DNA of 6,949 nt from Negativicutes bacterium (GTDB taxonomy: Bacteria; Bacillota; Negativicutes; SKW292): positions 1 to 6,949 of the forward strand of contig JAOAFP010000077.1 in the NCBI GenBank assembly GCA_026416215.1, given 5' to 3'. Numbering within the stretch: the stretch's first letter is position 1; each line of letters opens with the position of its first letter. This document shows positions 1-6,422 of this stretch, piece by piece. The notes under the pieces were generated by a model. It was not told the origin of the DNA. It did no database searches and saw only the letters and a list, made by a program, of their open reading frames with translations. The translations under genes and the position numbers were made by a program.

Positions 1-1579
1 GGTTGCGCATAGCCACAGCCACCAGCCTGGGGTTGGCAGCGTACAGCTCCCGGACCAAAGCCAGCTGCCCGGGGTGTCGGTGGGCGTTGTAGGTGGCCAC
101 CACCACCTTGTCGAAAGCAGAAGCCATGGCCGCCAGACGGGCGATAGCGGCGTCGTCCGGATCAAGGTCTATGATCTCGGCCTGCCCCGGCCAGTGCTGG
201 ATCAGCGTCTCCGCCACAGCCGGAGACTCCCGCTCGCTATCCTCGACGTTGGACAGGGAGGCGCCGGCCGTGCTGATGGCTAGGATCCTGTCAGTTGGGG
301 CAAACGGCAGGAGCCGGCCGGGATCAGCCACCAGGGTGAGGCTGGCCAGGCAGGCCCGTTCAGCCAGAGCCTGGTGGGCAGCCCGATCGGGCAAACCGGC
401 GGCCACCCCTGGCCGGTCGGGCCAGCTGAGCAGGTTGTACTGCAATTTGGCTTTTATCACCCTGGCCGCCGCCTGATCGAGCCGGGACATTGGCAGCTCC
501 CCGGTCTGGGCTGCCTGGCGGATGGACGCTATGGCCTTTCTGATCCTGGTTTGGTCATTGGCCAGACAAACAAGATCGACCCCGGCGTTCAGGGCCTGAA
601 CGGCGGCATCGTCGCCATAGTTGTCGGCAATGGCCTTCATTTCCATGGCATCGCTTACCACCAGTCCGGCAAAGCCCAGCCGGCCCCGCAGCCAGTCACC
701 AATTATCACCGGCGACAGGGTGGCCGGCCTCCGGCTGGGGTCGAGGGCCGGCACGACGATGTGGGCGGTCATAATCGCCGGCACGCCGGCGGCGATGGCC
801 CCGCCGAACGGCACAAGCTCCGCCGACAAAAGTTCATCCTGATTAGAGGTGATGACCGGCAGGGCCAGATGGGAGTCGGTGCCGGTGTTGCCGTGGCCGG
901 GGAAGTGTTTGGCGGTGGCCAGCACCCCGGCGTCGCCCAGGCCGCGGACGTAAGCCGCCACCCACTGGCCCACCTGCCGCGGGTCGTCGCCGAACGAACG
1001 GACGCCGATTACCGGGTTGTCCGGGTTGTTGTTGACATCAGCCACTGGGGCCAGGTTCATATTGATGCCCATGGCTTTCAGCTCCTGACCGCTGGCGTTA
1101 GCCACCCGGTAACCCAGCTGCAGGTCGCCGCTGGCGGCCAGGGCCATCGCCCCCGGCCAGACGGTGGCGTCGCCGAAAATCCGGGTGACCATCCCGCCCT
1201 CCTGGTCGATGGCGATCAGGGCCGGCACGGCCGAGGCGTCTTTGAGCCGGGACTGGATGCCGGCGGTGAGATCGGCGATCTGGGCGGCGGTCCGGCAATT
1301 GCGGGCAAACAGGACAAAGTTGCCCACCCGGTAGTTGTCGATGAGATCGGTAAGGTCCTGCCCCCGGGCGTCGGTGCCGTCAAACCCGCACATCACCACT
1401 TGGCCGACCTTGTCGGCTAGGGTCATGTCGGCCAGTATTCCGGCGATCCGATCATCGACGGGGTCACCGCCGTCATATGGTTCCGTCCCCGCCGGGCGGG
1501 CCAGGAACACTGCCGTTGCCACAGCCGCCACGGCCAGCCCGGCAAGCCACAACCGCCAGCCTTTGTTCATCAGTGCCAT
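1..1579 (-). CDS. nagZ: Beta-N-acetylglucosaminidase, GH3 NagZ type (3' end beyond window)
   Basis: This enzyme hydrolyses terminal beta-1,4-linked GlcNAc from muropeptides in peptidoglycan turnover and recycling. I translated the minus strand by hand. It is open from ATG 1579 to the left edge (526 residues visible) with no frame break. Residues about 8-27 form one hydrophobic stretch (WLAGLAVAAVATAVFLA) without a lipobox cysteine, so it is an uncleaved anchor or Sec signal. GH3 landmarks: IDQEGG near 124-129; KHFPGHG at 224-230 followed by the NagZ Asp-His dyad (D235, H237 in TDSH); and the nucleophile D310 in SDAMEM. From about residue 390 a second alpha/beta domain follows, as in Bacillus NagZ; the last residues, AMRN, suggest the family's RNPYD continuation just outside. 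ATG 1579 is preceded by a G-rich stretch about 10 nt upstream. ATG 1570 overlaps the upstream stop as TGATG and is the alternative start. Both imply translational coupling to the upstream gene. Confidence 0.95.
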   Translation of the reverse strand, partial: MALMNKGWRLWLAGLAVAAVATAVFLARPAGTEPYDGGDPVDDRIAGILADMTLADKVGQVVMCGFDGTDARGQDLTDLIDNYRVGNFVLFARNCRTAAQIADLTAGIQSRLKDASAVPALIAIDQEGGMVTRIFGDATVWPGAMALAASGDLQLGYRVANASGQELKAMGINMNLAPVADVNNNPDNPVIGVRSFGDDPRQVGQWVAAYVRGLGDAGVLATAKHFPGHGNTGTDSHLALPVITSNQDELLSAELVPFGGAIAAGVPAIMTAHIVVPALDPSRRPATLSPVIIGDWLRGRLGFAGLVVSDAMEMKAIADNYGDDAAVQALNAGVDLVCLANDQTRIRKAIASIRQAAQTGELPMSRLDQAAARVIKAKLQYNLLSWPDRPGVAAGLPDRAAHQALAERACLASLTLVADPGRLLPFAPTDRILAISTAGASLSNVEDSERESPAVAETLIQHWPGQAEIIDLDPDDAAIARLAAMASAFDKVVVATYNAHRHPGQLALVRELYAANPRLVAVAMRN

Positions 1580-2631
1580 AGGTTTATAACCCCCATCACC
1601 ACTTCGGTCAGGATCAGGACGATGATTATTATTTCCAGCAGTTCCCCCCGCGCGGTCACCACCTCTTCGCTGAGCATATTGTAGGTGTTCTGGACCACCG
1701 CCGCCTTGCGCTCTATGTTGCTTTGCCAGTCGCGGGTGCGGAGGATTTGCTGATAAGCGTTGTAAACCCGGGCGTAGTAGATGTCCTCAGTTATCTGGAG
1801 GGCATTCCTGATCCGGCTGGTGATATTGGCCATGTCGGCCAGCAATTCCAGCATGTCCATCCGGATCCGCCGGTAGTCCTTGTAGCGGCGGAATGACGGT
1901 TTGCGCCCGGCTTCAGCAATGGTGTCGTACATTTCGTCAATTTTGCTGTCCAGAGCGTGATCGTAGTGGCGGAGCTCGATCAGCTGGGCATTGGCAAAGG
2001 CCAGCAGGTCAGGTATGTCCTGGCTCATATCCGGCTCGTAAACCACCGCCGAATCCCATCCCAGGAGGACAAAGTCGTCACTGTAGGAAAACCGCTTGTT
2101 CAGCACCTCCCGCCGGGTGTCGGCACTGACCTTCTGGCAGTCGCCGAGGATCAGCGGCACCGGGTCCCATTTTTCATCCCACCCGGTAAAGGCATACACC
2201 ACCAGATCCTCGCAGAAATCCCAGTGGTGGGCGCCGCTGATCGCCGGCACCACCACCTCCAGCAGTTCTTCCAGTGGCTCGCGGAAGGGCTGTTCGGGCA
2301 CGCTTTCCACCCCGGTCTGTTCAGCCAGCCGGCAGATTTCCTCGTATTGGGTGTCTTCCGGCAATTTCACCGCCAGCATCAGGCTGCACACCCCGAAATC
2401 GTACAGCCGGGCCCGGGCATCGGCCGGAAACTGGCGATCGCCGATATGCACCGTCTGCCGGGGCAATTCAACCGTTAGCGGGGCATTGCGAATGGCGATC
2501 GATTTGGGGTTGATCCGCGAAAGTTTCAGCCGGCTGACCCGGCCGTCGCGGGACAGGATATTTTCCACCCCGGCCAAATCGATATTATCAGCCACCGCGT
2601 ACACACGGTAAAGCATCACTGTGCAACTCAC
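1570..2631 (-). CDS. Tail-anchored protein, DUF155/RMD1-like (tentative)
   Basis: This 353-residue protein has no frame break. Its layout resembles the DUF155/RMD1 (YagE, COG1723) family: an N-terminal alpha/beta part with FGVCSLMLAVKL near residues 79-90, a middle segment with GWDSAVVYEPD near 190-200, a helical stretch with ANAQLIELRHYD near 213-224, a long charged helical region at about 225-325 likely to form coiled coil, and one hydrophobic helix at about 331-349 (LLEIIIIVLILTEVVMGVI) only four residues from the C-terminus. That gives a cytosolic protein anchored by its tail. The family has no established enzymatic activity; eukaryotic RMD1/RMND1 relatives are linked to mitochondrial or meiotic functions. 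The start is GTG 2631, decided by a good ribosome binding site. ATG 2616 is also in frame but too far from that site. Its stop overlaps nagZ, so the two are probably cotranscribed. The family call is by pattern only; the tail anchor is clear. Confidence 0.6.
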   Translation of the reverse strand: MSCTVMLYRVYAVADNIDLAGVENILSRDGRVSRLKLSRINPKSIAIRNAPLTVELPRQTVHIGDRQFPADARARLYDFGVCSLMLAVKLPEDTQYEEICRLAEQTGVESVPEQPFREPLEELLEVVVPAISGAHHWDFCEDLVVYAFTGWDEKWDPVPLILGDCQKVSADTRREVLNKRFSYSDDFVLLGWDSAVVYEPDMSQDIPDLLAFANAQLIELRHYDHALDSKIDEMYDTIAEAGRKPSFRRYKDYRRIRMDMLELLADMANITSRIRNALQITEDIYYARVYNAYQQILRTRDWQSNIERKAAVVQNTYNMLSEEVVTARGELLEIIIIVLILTEVVMGVINLWH

Positions 2632-2813
2632 TGTCTCACTCCTTCAGACCGGTGGGGCCGGCAGCCACAGGCCACGTTCAACAGGACCCTGCTGCCGCGG
2701 CCAGCTGCCCGACCAGCCCGGTCCTGTCCGGTCGGCAACCGCCGCCCCCGATAATTCCGGCCGAACCGGACGGTCCGGCCGTCAGTTTCTTCACGCACCT
2801 GCCGTTTACTCAC
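2628..2813 (-). CDS. Doubtful small ORF, 61 residues, in the manC-DUF155 gap
   Basis: This is an open frame from GTG 2813 to TGA 2630-2628. In favour: the stop overlaps the next gene's start in a GTGA arrangement, a purine/G-rich stretch (GGGGCGGGCGG) lies just before the start, and it fills most of the 218-nt gap after manC. Against: the product is very rich in Arg and Gly, as random GC-rich frames tend to be, it has no motif or membrane segment, and long open frames are common by chance at this base composition. I recognise no family. It could be a coupling leader peptide or nothing. Confidence 0.2.
   Translation of the reverse strand: MSKRQVREETDGRTVRFGRNYRGRRLPTGQDRAGRAAGRGSRVLLNVACGCRPHRSEGVRQ
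2639..2644 (-). promoter_or_regulatory. Ribosome binding site AAGGAG fixing the GTG start at 2631
   Basis: On the minus strand AAGGAG (2644-2639) lies 7 nt before GTG 2631. It is the best Shine-Dalgarno match I found in the window. It selects GTG 2631 over the in-frame GTG 2619 and ATG 2616. Confidence 0.75.
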
Positions 2814-2849
2814 TCACCCGCCCGCCCCGGTCATCTCCCGGGACGATTG

Positions 2850-3902
2850 TTATTCACCGGTTCTCCCCGTTGATTCCTGTCCCCCTATTCTGGCCTGCAC
2901 TTCCCTGACCCGCTGCGCCGCCCCACGCGGCATAACCATAACCACGTCGTTGTGCTCGATCACCATGGTGTCGGTGAGCTCCACCCCCACCATTTTTTTC
3001 GTCTGGGCAAAAAACAGGCTGTTCTGGCAGTCAAGGGCCAGAACGTCGCCGCGGATGACGTTGCCGCACCCGTCTTTGGCGGCGATGTCATAGACCGCTG
3101 CCCACGAGCCGATGTCCGACCAGCAGGCCGGCAGGATCACCGCCGACACCCTGTCCGCCTTTTCCATCACCGCGTAGTCAAAGGAAATGTCAGGCAACCC
3201 GCCAAACCGGGCCCTGAGTTCGGCCAGCGGCAACCCGGCCAGCGCCGGCCAGTCGCCCCCGGCTTTGCCCAGCTGCTCTTCCAGCCCCGCCCGGCTGAAG
3301 CAAAAGATCCCCGAGTTCCAGAAGTAGCGGCCGTCAGCCAGGTATTCCCCGGCCACAGCCCGGCCGGGTTTTTCAACAAACCGGCTGACCGGGCTCACCC
3401 CGCTGCCGGTTACCTGTTCGATTTTCAGGTAGCCAAACCCGGTTTCCGGCCGGTCGGGCTTTATCGCCAGCAGCACTATGCCGCCGCCGGCAGCGTGCCG
3501 GGCGGCCACGGCCAGCCGGCTGATGAATACCTCGCCGTTGGTGATTACGTGATCGGCCGGGGCAAAGACCATAACCTCCCGATCGCCGCACCCCAGTTCG
3601 TCCCGGCAGTAGGCGGCGGCCAGCAAGATGGCCGGGGCGGTGTTGCGCGGCTCCGGCTCAACCAGCACCCTGACCGCCGCCAGTCCGGCCGCCGCCAGTT
3701 CCCGGCCGACCGCATGGGTGTAACGGACGCCGGTCACCACTATTATATCGCCGGCCGGCACCAGCGGCAAAAACCGCCTGATAGTCATAATCAGCAGGCT
3801 GTTCCCGTCACCGGTTATGTCGATAAACTGTTTAGGGTTTTCAGCCGTTGACAGCGGCCACAGCCTGGTCCCGCCGCCGCCAGCAAGAACGATGATTTTC
3901 AT
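2850..3902 (-). CDS. manC: Mannose-1-phosphate guanylyltransferase (GDP-mannose pyrophosphorylase)
   Basis: This enzyme makes GDP-mannose from mannose-1-phosphate and GTP, the cytosolic donor for mannose, fucose or rhamnose-type sugars in surface polysaccharides. From ATG 3902 the product has 350 residues, the usual size of the single-domain enzyme; the C-terminal phosphomannose isomerase domain of bifunctional ManC is absent. Nucleotidyltransferase landmarks: LAGGGGTRLWPLS at 6-18, PKQF at 23-26, EPEPRNTAPA at 82-91, FAPADHVI at 113-120, ETGFGYLKIE at 153-162, FVEKPG at 175-180, FWNSGIFCF at 194-202, SFDYAVMEK at 240-248 and WSDIGSW at 261-267. The frame is open further upstream to a TTG at 3953, but family members begin at MKIIVLAGG. 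Purine-rich GGAAGG and AGGA stretches precede ATG 3902. The frame is intact, unlike the genes just upstream. A gap of 184 nt with a hairpin separates it from the RING-like gene, so it may have its own promoter. Confidence 0.95.
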   Translation of the reverse strand: MKIIVLAGGGGTRLWPLSTAENPKQFIDITGDGNSLLIMTIRRFLPLVPAGDIIVVTGVRYTHAVGRELAAAGLAAVRVLVEPEPRNTAPAILLAAAYCRDELGCGDREVMVFAPADHVITNGEVFISRLAVAARHAAGGGIVLLAIKPDRPETGFGYLKIEQVTGSGVSPVSRFVEKPGRAVAGEYLADGRYFWNSGIFCFSRAGLEEQLGKAGGDWPALAGLPLAELRARFGGLPDISFDYAVMEKADRVSAVILPACWSDIGSWAAVYDIAAKDGCGNVIRGDVLALDCQNSLFFAQTKKMVGVELTDTMVIEHNDVVMVMPRGAAQRVREVQARIGGQESTGRTGE

Positions 3903-4022
3903 AATCCTGTTTCTTACCTTCCGCAATACGTCATTGTTGAGGCCTGTTGCCAACCTGCTGCCCTGGCGTGAAATTTTCAGCGGGGGACTGGCCGCACCGT
4001 GGTCCGGATGCCCAATTATCCC

Positions 4023-4052
4023 GGCTGACCGACAGCCGGCCTGCCGTCAGCC
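4023..4052. other. Hairpin between the RING-like gene and manC
   Basis: GGCTGAC (4023-4029) and GTCAGCC (4046-4052) are perfect inverted arms. An inner stem (GACAG with CTGCC, one G-U pair) extends them around a GCCGG-like loop with one bulged base. The hairpin sits about 35 nt past the stop of the RING-like gene, where a terminator would be, but no T-run follows on the minus strand. A rho-independent terminator is therefore only possible; an mRNA processing or stability element is the alternative. The rest of 3903-4086 holds no supportable gene. Confidence 0.4.
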
Positions 4053-4086
4053 CCACGGTTTGCCCCGGCAGGATAAACGCCGGATT

Positions 4087-4658
4087 TCACCTGGTTTGCG
4101 ACAGGAGAAAAACCAGAAAAATCAAAAACACTACCGCCAACGCGAGCCAGCGGGTTGCGTCCGACCCGGTCCCCGCCCCCGGGGAAGGCCGGAAGGCCTC
4201 CCGGCCCGGCTCGGTCGGCGGCACCGGCGACGGTATCCTCACCACAAACCGTCCGCCGGCCGTCGCCCTGCTCCTCCCGCCGCTGCGGCGGTAGCCCGGC
4301 CAGTGGTCGGACCAGTACGCATCTTCAAGGGACCGGCTGAAGCCTGCCTTTTGCCGCGGGCAAGAATCCACCTGTGTCCGGTCAATTTCCACCTCTCCTT
4401 CACAGCCGTAGGTTGTACAGCCCTCATTGTCCGCCCAACACTCGCAGTGATGGACGATGCCGCACAGGGGGTAAGCCACCGTCTGGTCGGCCGGTTTGAC
4501 CGGGGACTGGCAGTACAGACAGGTTTTCCCCCACACTTCAGCTTATCCACTGCCAATCCGGCTGCCGCCACACTGCGGCTTGACAGCTTATTCCCACACC
4601 CCGGGCAGAAGCGGGACCCGTCCAGCACCGAAGCGTATCCGCACCTCCGGCACTTCAT
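4087..4658 (-). CDS. Zinc-ribbon plus RING-like protein with C-terminal membrane anchor (needs one -1 frame change)
   Basis: The gene is readable only by joining two minus-strand frames. Frame one starts at ATG 4658 (AAGGGG at 4675-4670 as ribosome binding site; GTG 4670 is an in-frame alternative) and begins with a zinc ribbon: CRRC near residues 3-6 and CPGC near 18-21. After GGK near residue 45 the sense continues in the -1 frame: TCLYC, then PLCGIVHHCECW and GCTTYGC. That CxxC / C-HH-CxCW / GC-GC pattern fits prokaryotic RING-like (treble-clef) domains. A polar, Pro/Gly/Arg-rich linker follows, then one hydrophobic helix at the very end (WLALAVVFLIFLVFLLS), so both zinc domains should face the cytosol. 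The joined product has about 190 residues. One expected zinc ligand in the second pair is Tyr (TAC, 4473-4471) instead of Cys. It lies 44 nt after the JAMM-linked frame, probably in one operon. The role as ubiquitin-ligase-like adaptor is inference; zinc binding is better supported. Confidence 0.7.
4524..4530 (-). other. Candidate -1 slippery heptamer G GGA AAA
   Basis: Frame one of the RING-like gene reads GGG GGA AAA CCT here, so the heptamer is in the X XXY YYZ register. After a -1 slip, reading resumes with ACC at 4524, giving the GGK-TCLYC junction expected for the RING-like domain. A five-pair hairpin (CCGGT-CAA-ACCGG, 4503-4491) lies 20 nt downstream, farther than the usual 5-9 nt. A lost base in the G5 or A4 run would produce the same picture. 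Confidence 0.4.
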
Positions 4659-4702
4659 GGCGGTTGCCACCCCTTATTTCTGTATTCCGGGCCCGGGCGG
4701 CC

Positions 4703-5399
4703 CTACCGTCCGGGCTCTCCGCCGATGACCAGCCGGGACTGGTTTTCACCCCCTGACCACCCGATTAGGGAAAATTTCTGCTCGCCGTTGACCTGATACC
4801 TCACCACTCCCGCCCCGGGCGCCGGCATTATGACCTTGTCCCCTATTGCCACTTCGATCATCTCTCCCCTGACCGGCCCAAACTGCTGGTCCGGCCGGCC
4901 GTCAGCCCCGACAACCCTGACCAGCGGCAAACCGTCCTCCTTCCCCCCACCCTCAACCACGGCGGATGCCAGCATTTCAACCGTTGAATCGTCGGCAAAA
5001 ATGATTTTGAGTTTGCCGGGAGTCACATTGTAGCCGATCTTTTTCTCCCCGCTGTCTGTTGCCACCAGCCAGATTTCATTGTCTCCGCCGGCCTGCACAG
5101 GGTATTTTTCATGGCCGCCGGCCATGTACTGACTGCCTTTCTGAGGCAGGTAGGCAGTCAGCCAGTCAGCCCCGTCCGGCACCGGTTTTAACTGCCGCCC
5201 GGATGATTTTTTCGTCCTCTGCCGCCGTCTGCAGGCGATTTTTGCTATTATTGTCCCCGGTCAGCAAATGGTCCGGTCGGTCGGTCGGAGCCGGTCCGGA
5301 ACCTGGACCCGGCCTGTCCAGCCAGATTTTTTCATAGGCAAATATCCCGGCCAGCCCGGCCGCCAGCAGGATGAGCAGGAAAAGCAGTATCTTTATCGA
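4703..5399 (-). CDS. Membrane segment plus unrecognised extracytoplasmic domain (frame-broken; probably C-terminal part of the JAMM protein)
   Basis: From 5399 one minus-strand frame encodes a strong transmembrane helix (ILLFLLILLAAGLAGIFAY, about 5390-5334), then a Pro/Gly/Asp linker and a polar helix ending in EDEKIIRAAVK near 5187. There the sense moves by one base at an AAAA run (5189-5186) into the frame ending at TAG 4705-4703. That part contains NEIWLVAT, KLKIIFADDSTVEML, EMIEVAIGDKVIMP and KFSLIGWSGG, which looks like a beta-rich domain of about 150 residues. I recognise no family. The helix frame has no ATG, GTG or TTG before the helix, and an adjacent frame just upstream encodes RRRRVLRYYIIDK, a positive-inside flank. 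I therefore infer that this is the C-terminal half of the JAMM protein, with the protease in the cytosol and this domain outside. A separate gene with a lost start is the alternative. Confidence 0.5.
5110..5161. repeat. Two adjacent inverted repeats inside the extracytoplasmic domain
   Basis: CATGGCC (5110-5116) and GGCCATG (5120-5126) form a perfect 7-bp hairpin with a 3-nt loop. Two bases later CTGACTGCC (5129-5137) and GGCAGTCAG (5153-5161) form a perfect 9-bp hairpin with a 15-nt loop. Both lie in apparently coding DNA close to the 5189-5186 frame break. Confidence 0.5.
5274..5288. repeat. Short tetranucleotide tandem repeat (CGGT, 3.75 copies)
   Basis: CGGT is repeated three times plus CGG. 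On the coding minus strand it reads CCGA repeats within the Pro/Asp linker after the membrane helix (PTDRPD). Gain or loss of one unit would shift the frame. The copy number is low for active slippage. Confidence 0.6.
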
Positions 5400-6057
5400 T
5401 TATGTAATAACGCAGGACCCTCCGCCGCCTTGCCCCTGCCCCATCCAGGCCGGTCGCCCCGGCAGGCGGCGGGGCAACCGGACGCAGGCGGCCCCGCGGC
5501 TTCAGGGGGGCCGGCATCCTCTTTTTCAATGTCGACATCCAGCATATCAACTGCTGCCGGGGCCGGCGACCCGCTGGCAGCCATACCGAACACGTCAACA
5601 ATCTGATCCCGGTCAGCAACCGCAAACGGCGACAAAGCCAGCGCGCCGCCGCTCCAACGGAAGACCCCCTCGGTCCTGCAGACCGGATCGATCTCCCAGG
5701 CGATCTGCCACTCCTGACTGAAAAAATTGCGGTGAATCAAGCGGTCAAACCTGGACAGAAAAATCCCGAAACTGGGGTGGGTGTGAACCCAGCCGACAAT
5801 TTTTAGTTCAGGACACAGTAAATCCTTCTGCTCATGTATGTGGTCCCAGCTTTATGGGTGAAGGTGACGCTGCCGTTATCGGCAGCCGTATACCTGGCCT
5901 CGATGCAGGCCACAACCGTCAGTTGCCGGCAACGGGCGCCGTCATCCGACATTTGTTGCCTCACCCACCAGCACTCCGACCACTTCATTGGCTGTGTCAG
6001 AGCGGGGGCGATGCGGTGCCCTTCACTGTAGGCAGTTTTTTCAATGGTTATTTTCAT
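5393..6057 (-). pseudogene. JAMM/JAB (Mov34/MPN/PAD-1) metalloprotease, frame-broken but with intact catalytic residues
   Basis: JAMM proteases are zinc isopeptidases that remove ubiquitin or ubiquitin-like proteins from targets; some prokaryotic members process small sulfur carriers. Start ATG 6057 gives MKITIEKTAYSE, with no clear Shine-Dalgarno. The sense then continues in pieces: NEVVGVLVGE (catalytic Glu codon 5986-5984), LTVVACIEARYTA then GSVTFTHK in the starting frame, and WDHIHEQKDLL, IVGWVHTHPSFG and IFLSRFD in the next. The signature HxHx(10)D is complete: His 5785-5783, His 5779-5777, Asp 5746-5744. GVFRW and ALALSPF close the domain near 5635, followed by an acidic Pro/Ala linker. 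Breaks lie near 6008-6000 (a C5 run), 5950-5925 and 5853-5846, and in the linker near 5500-5395, before the frame's stop at 5395-5393. Between breaks, conserved residues are intact, so these are either recent indels or sequence errors. No slippery site is seen at 5853-5846. The domain call is firm; whether a working protein is made is unknown. Confidence 0.85.
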
Positions 6058-6245
6058 GCCGGAAATTTCTCTGCCTCACCAGTTTCTTCAGCCCATCGTT
6101 CTTCCCTGAAACCCGGCCTGAGCGGGGGAATTGTTCCCATCCCCGGAGTTAACAACGGATGGTTGTACGCTGGTTTGTTTGCTGAGCCCTGCCAAGGCCG
6201 GGCCAAGTCCGGTACTATGCGTAAAACGACCGGGCAGATCAGGGC

Positions 6246-6254
6246 ATTTTATCA
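6246..6254 (-). promoter_or_regulatory. Candidate extended -10 promoter element for the JAMM/RING genes
   Basis: The minus strand reads TGA TAAAAT (6254-6246), which fits the extended -10 pattern TGn-TATAAT with one mismatch. The -35 side is weak (ATTCA about 17 nt upstream). It would leave a leader of about 180 nt before ATG 6057. The assignment rests on the motif and on its position after the terminator hairpin. Confidence 0.3.
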
Positions 6255-6379
6255 CATAATACTGAACCTGAATCTTTTTCGTGGTAAGCCCAACAGAAAA
6301 ACCGGATGTTTTTTCATTAACACAGAAAAATACTTTGATTTTGGCTGTCCTTGCAACAAGGAACACCGTAAACAAACCA

Positions 6380-6422
6380 CACACCCCGCACCCTGGGGTC
6401 TTGCCCGGGGATGCGGGGTGTG
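6380..6422 (-). terminator. Long hairpin terminator after the unrecognised gene
   Basis: CACACCCCGCA (6380-6390) and TGCGGGGTGTG (6412-6422) are a perfect 11-bp inverted repeat. Inside, CCCTGGG (6391-6397) pairs with CCCGGGG (6404-6410) through seven more pairs, with one bulged A (6411) and a 6-nt loop. On the minus strand TGGTTTGTTT follows, a moderate U-rich tail. It lies about 50 nt after the stop at 6473, as expected for the terminator of that gene. Confidence 0.65.

Noticed and set aside
374..1420. Long plus-strand open frame of 348 residues
   Set aside because: It lies opposite nagZ, whose catalytic motifs are all present; its product is His/Gly/Arg-rich without any motif. It is an antisense shadow of GC-rich codons.
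2766..2778. CCGGAC-G-GTCCGG palindrome and many CCGG/GGCCGG words across the window
   Set aside because: Such words recur everywhere in the GC-rich part, including inside conserved coding motifs, so they reflect composition rather than an operator or uptake signal.
2952..3851. Plus-strand open frame of 299 residues
   Set aside because: It is antisense to the intact manC gene and has no recognisable domain.
4239..4523. Continuation of the zinc-ribbon frame past the slip site
   Set aside because: After 4524 this frame has only low-complexity Ala/Arg/Gly sequence, whereas the -1 frame carries the RING-like motif and membrane anchor. It may be the end of an unshifted product but is not an independent gene.
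3817..4728. Plus-strand open frame of 303 residues
   Set aside because: It runs opposite the RING-like gene and the start of manC, is rich in Arg and Pro, and has no motif.
5332..5625. Minus-strand 97-residue frame as a separate gene
   Set aside because: Its first half overlaps the JAMM linker in another frame without motifs. Only the stretch around RRRRVLRYYIIDK seems meaningful, as a piece of the frame-broken JAMM-helix join.
6088..6384. Minus-strand 98-residue frame upstream of the JAMM gene
   Set aside because: It starts beside the terminator hairpin, has no motif, and covers the candidate promoter. Treated as non-coding leader.
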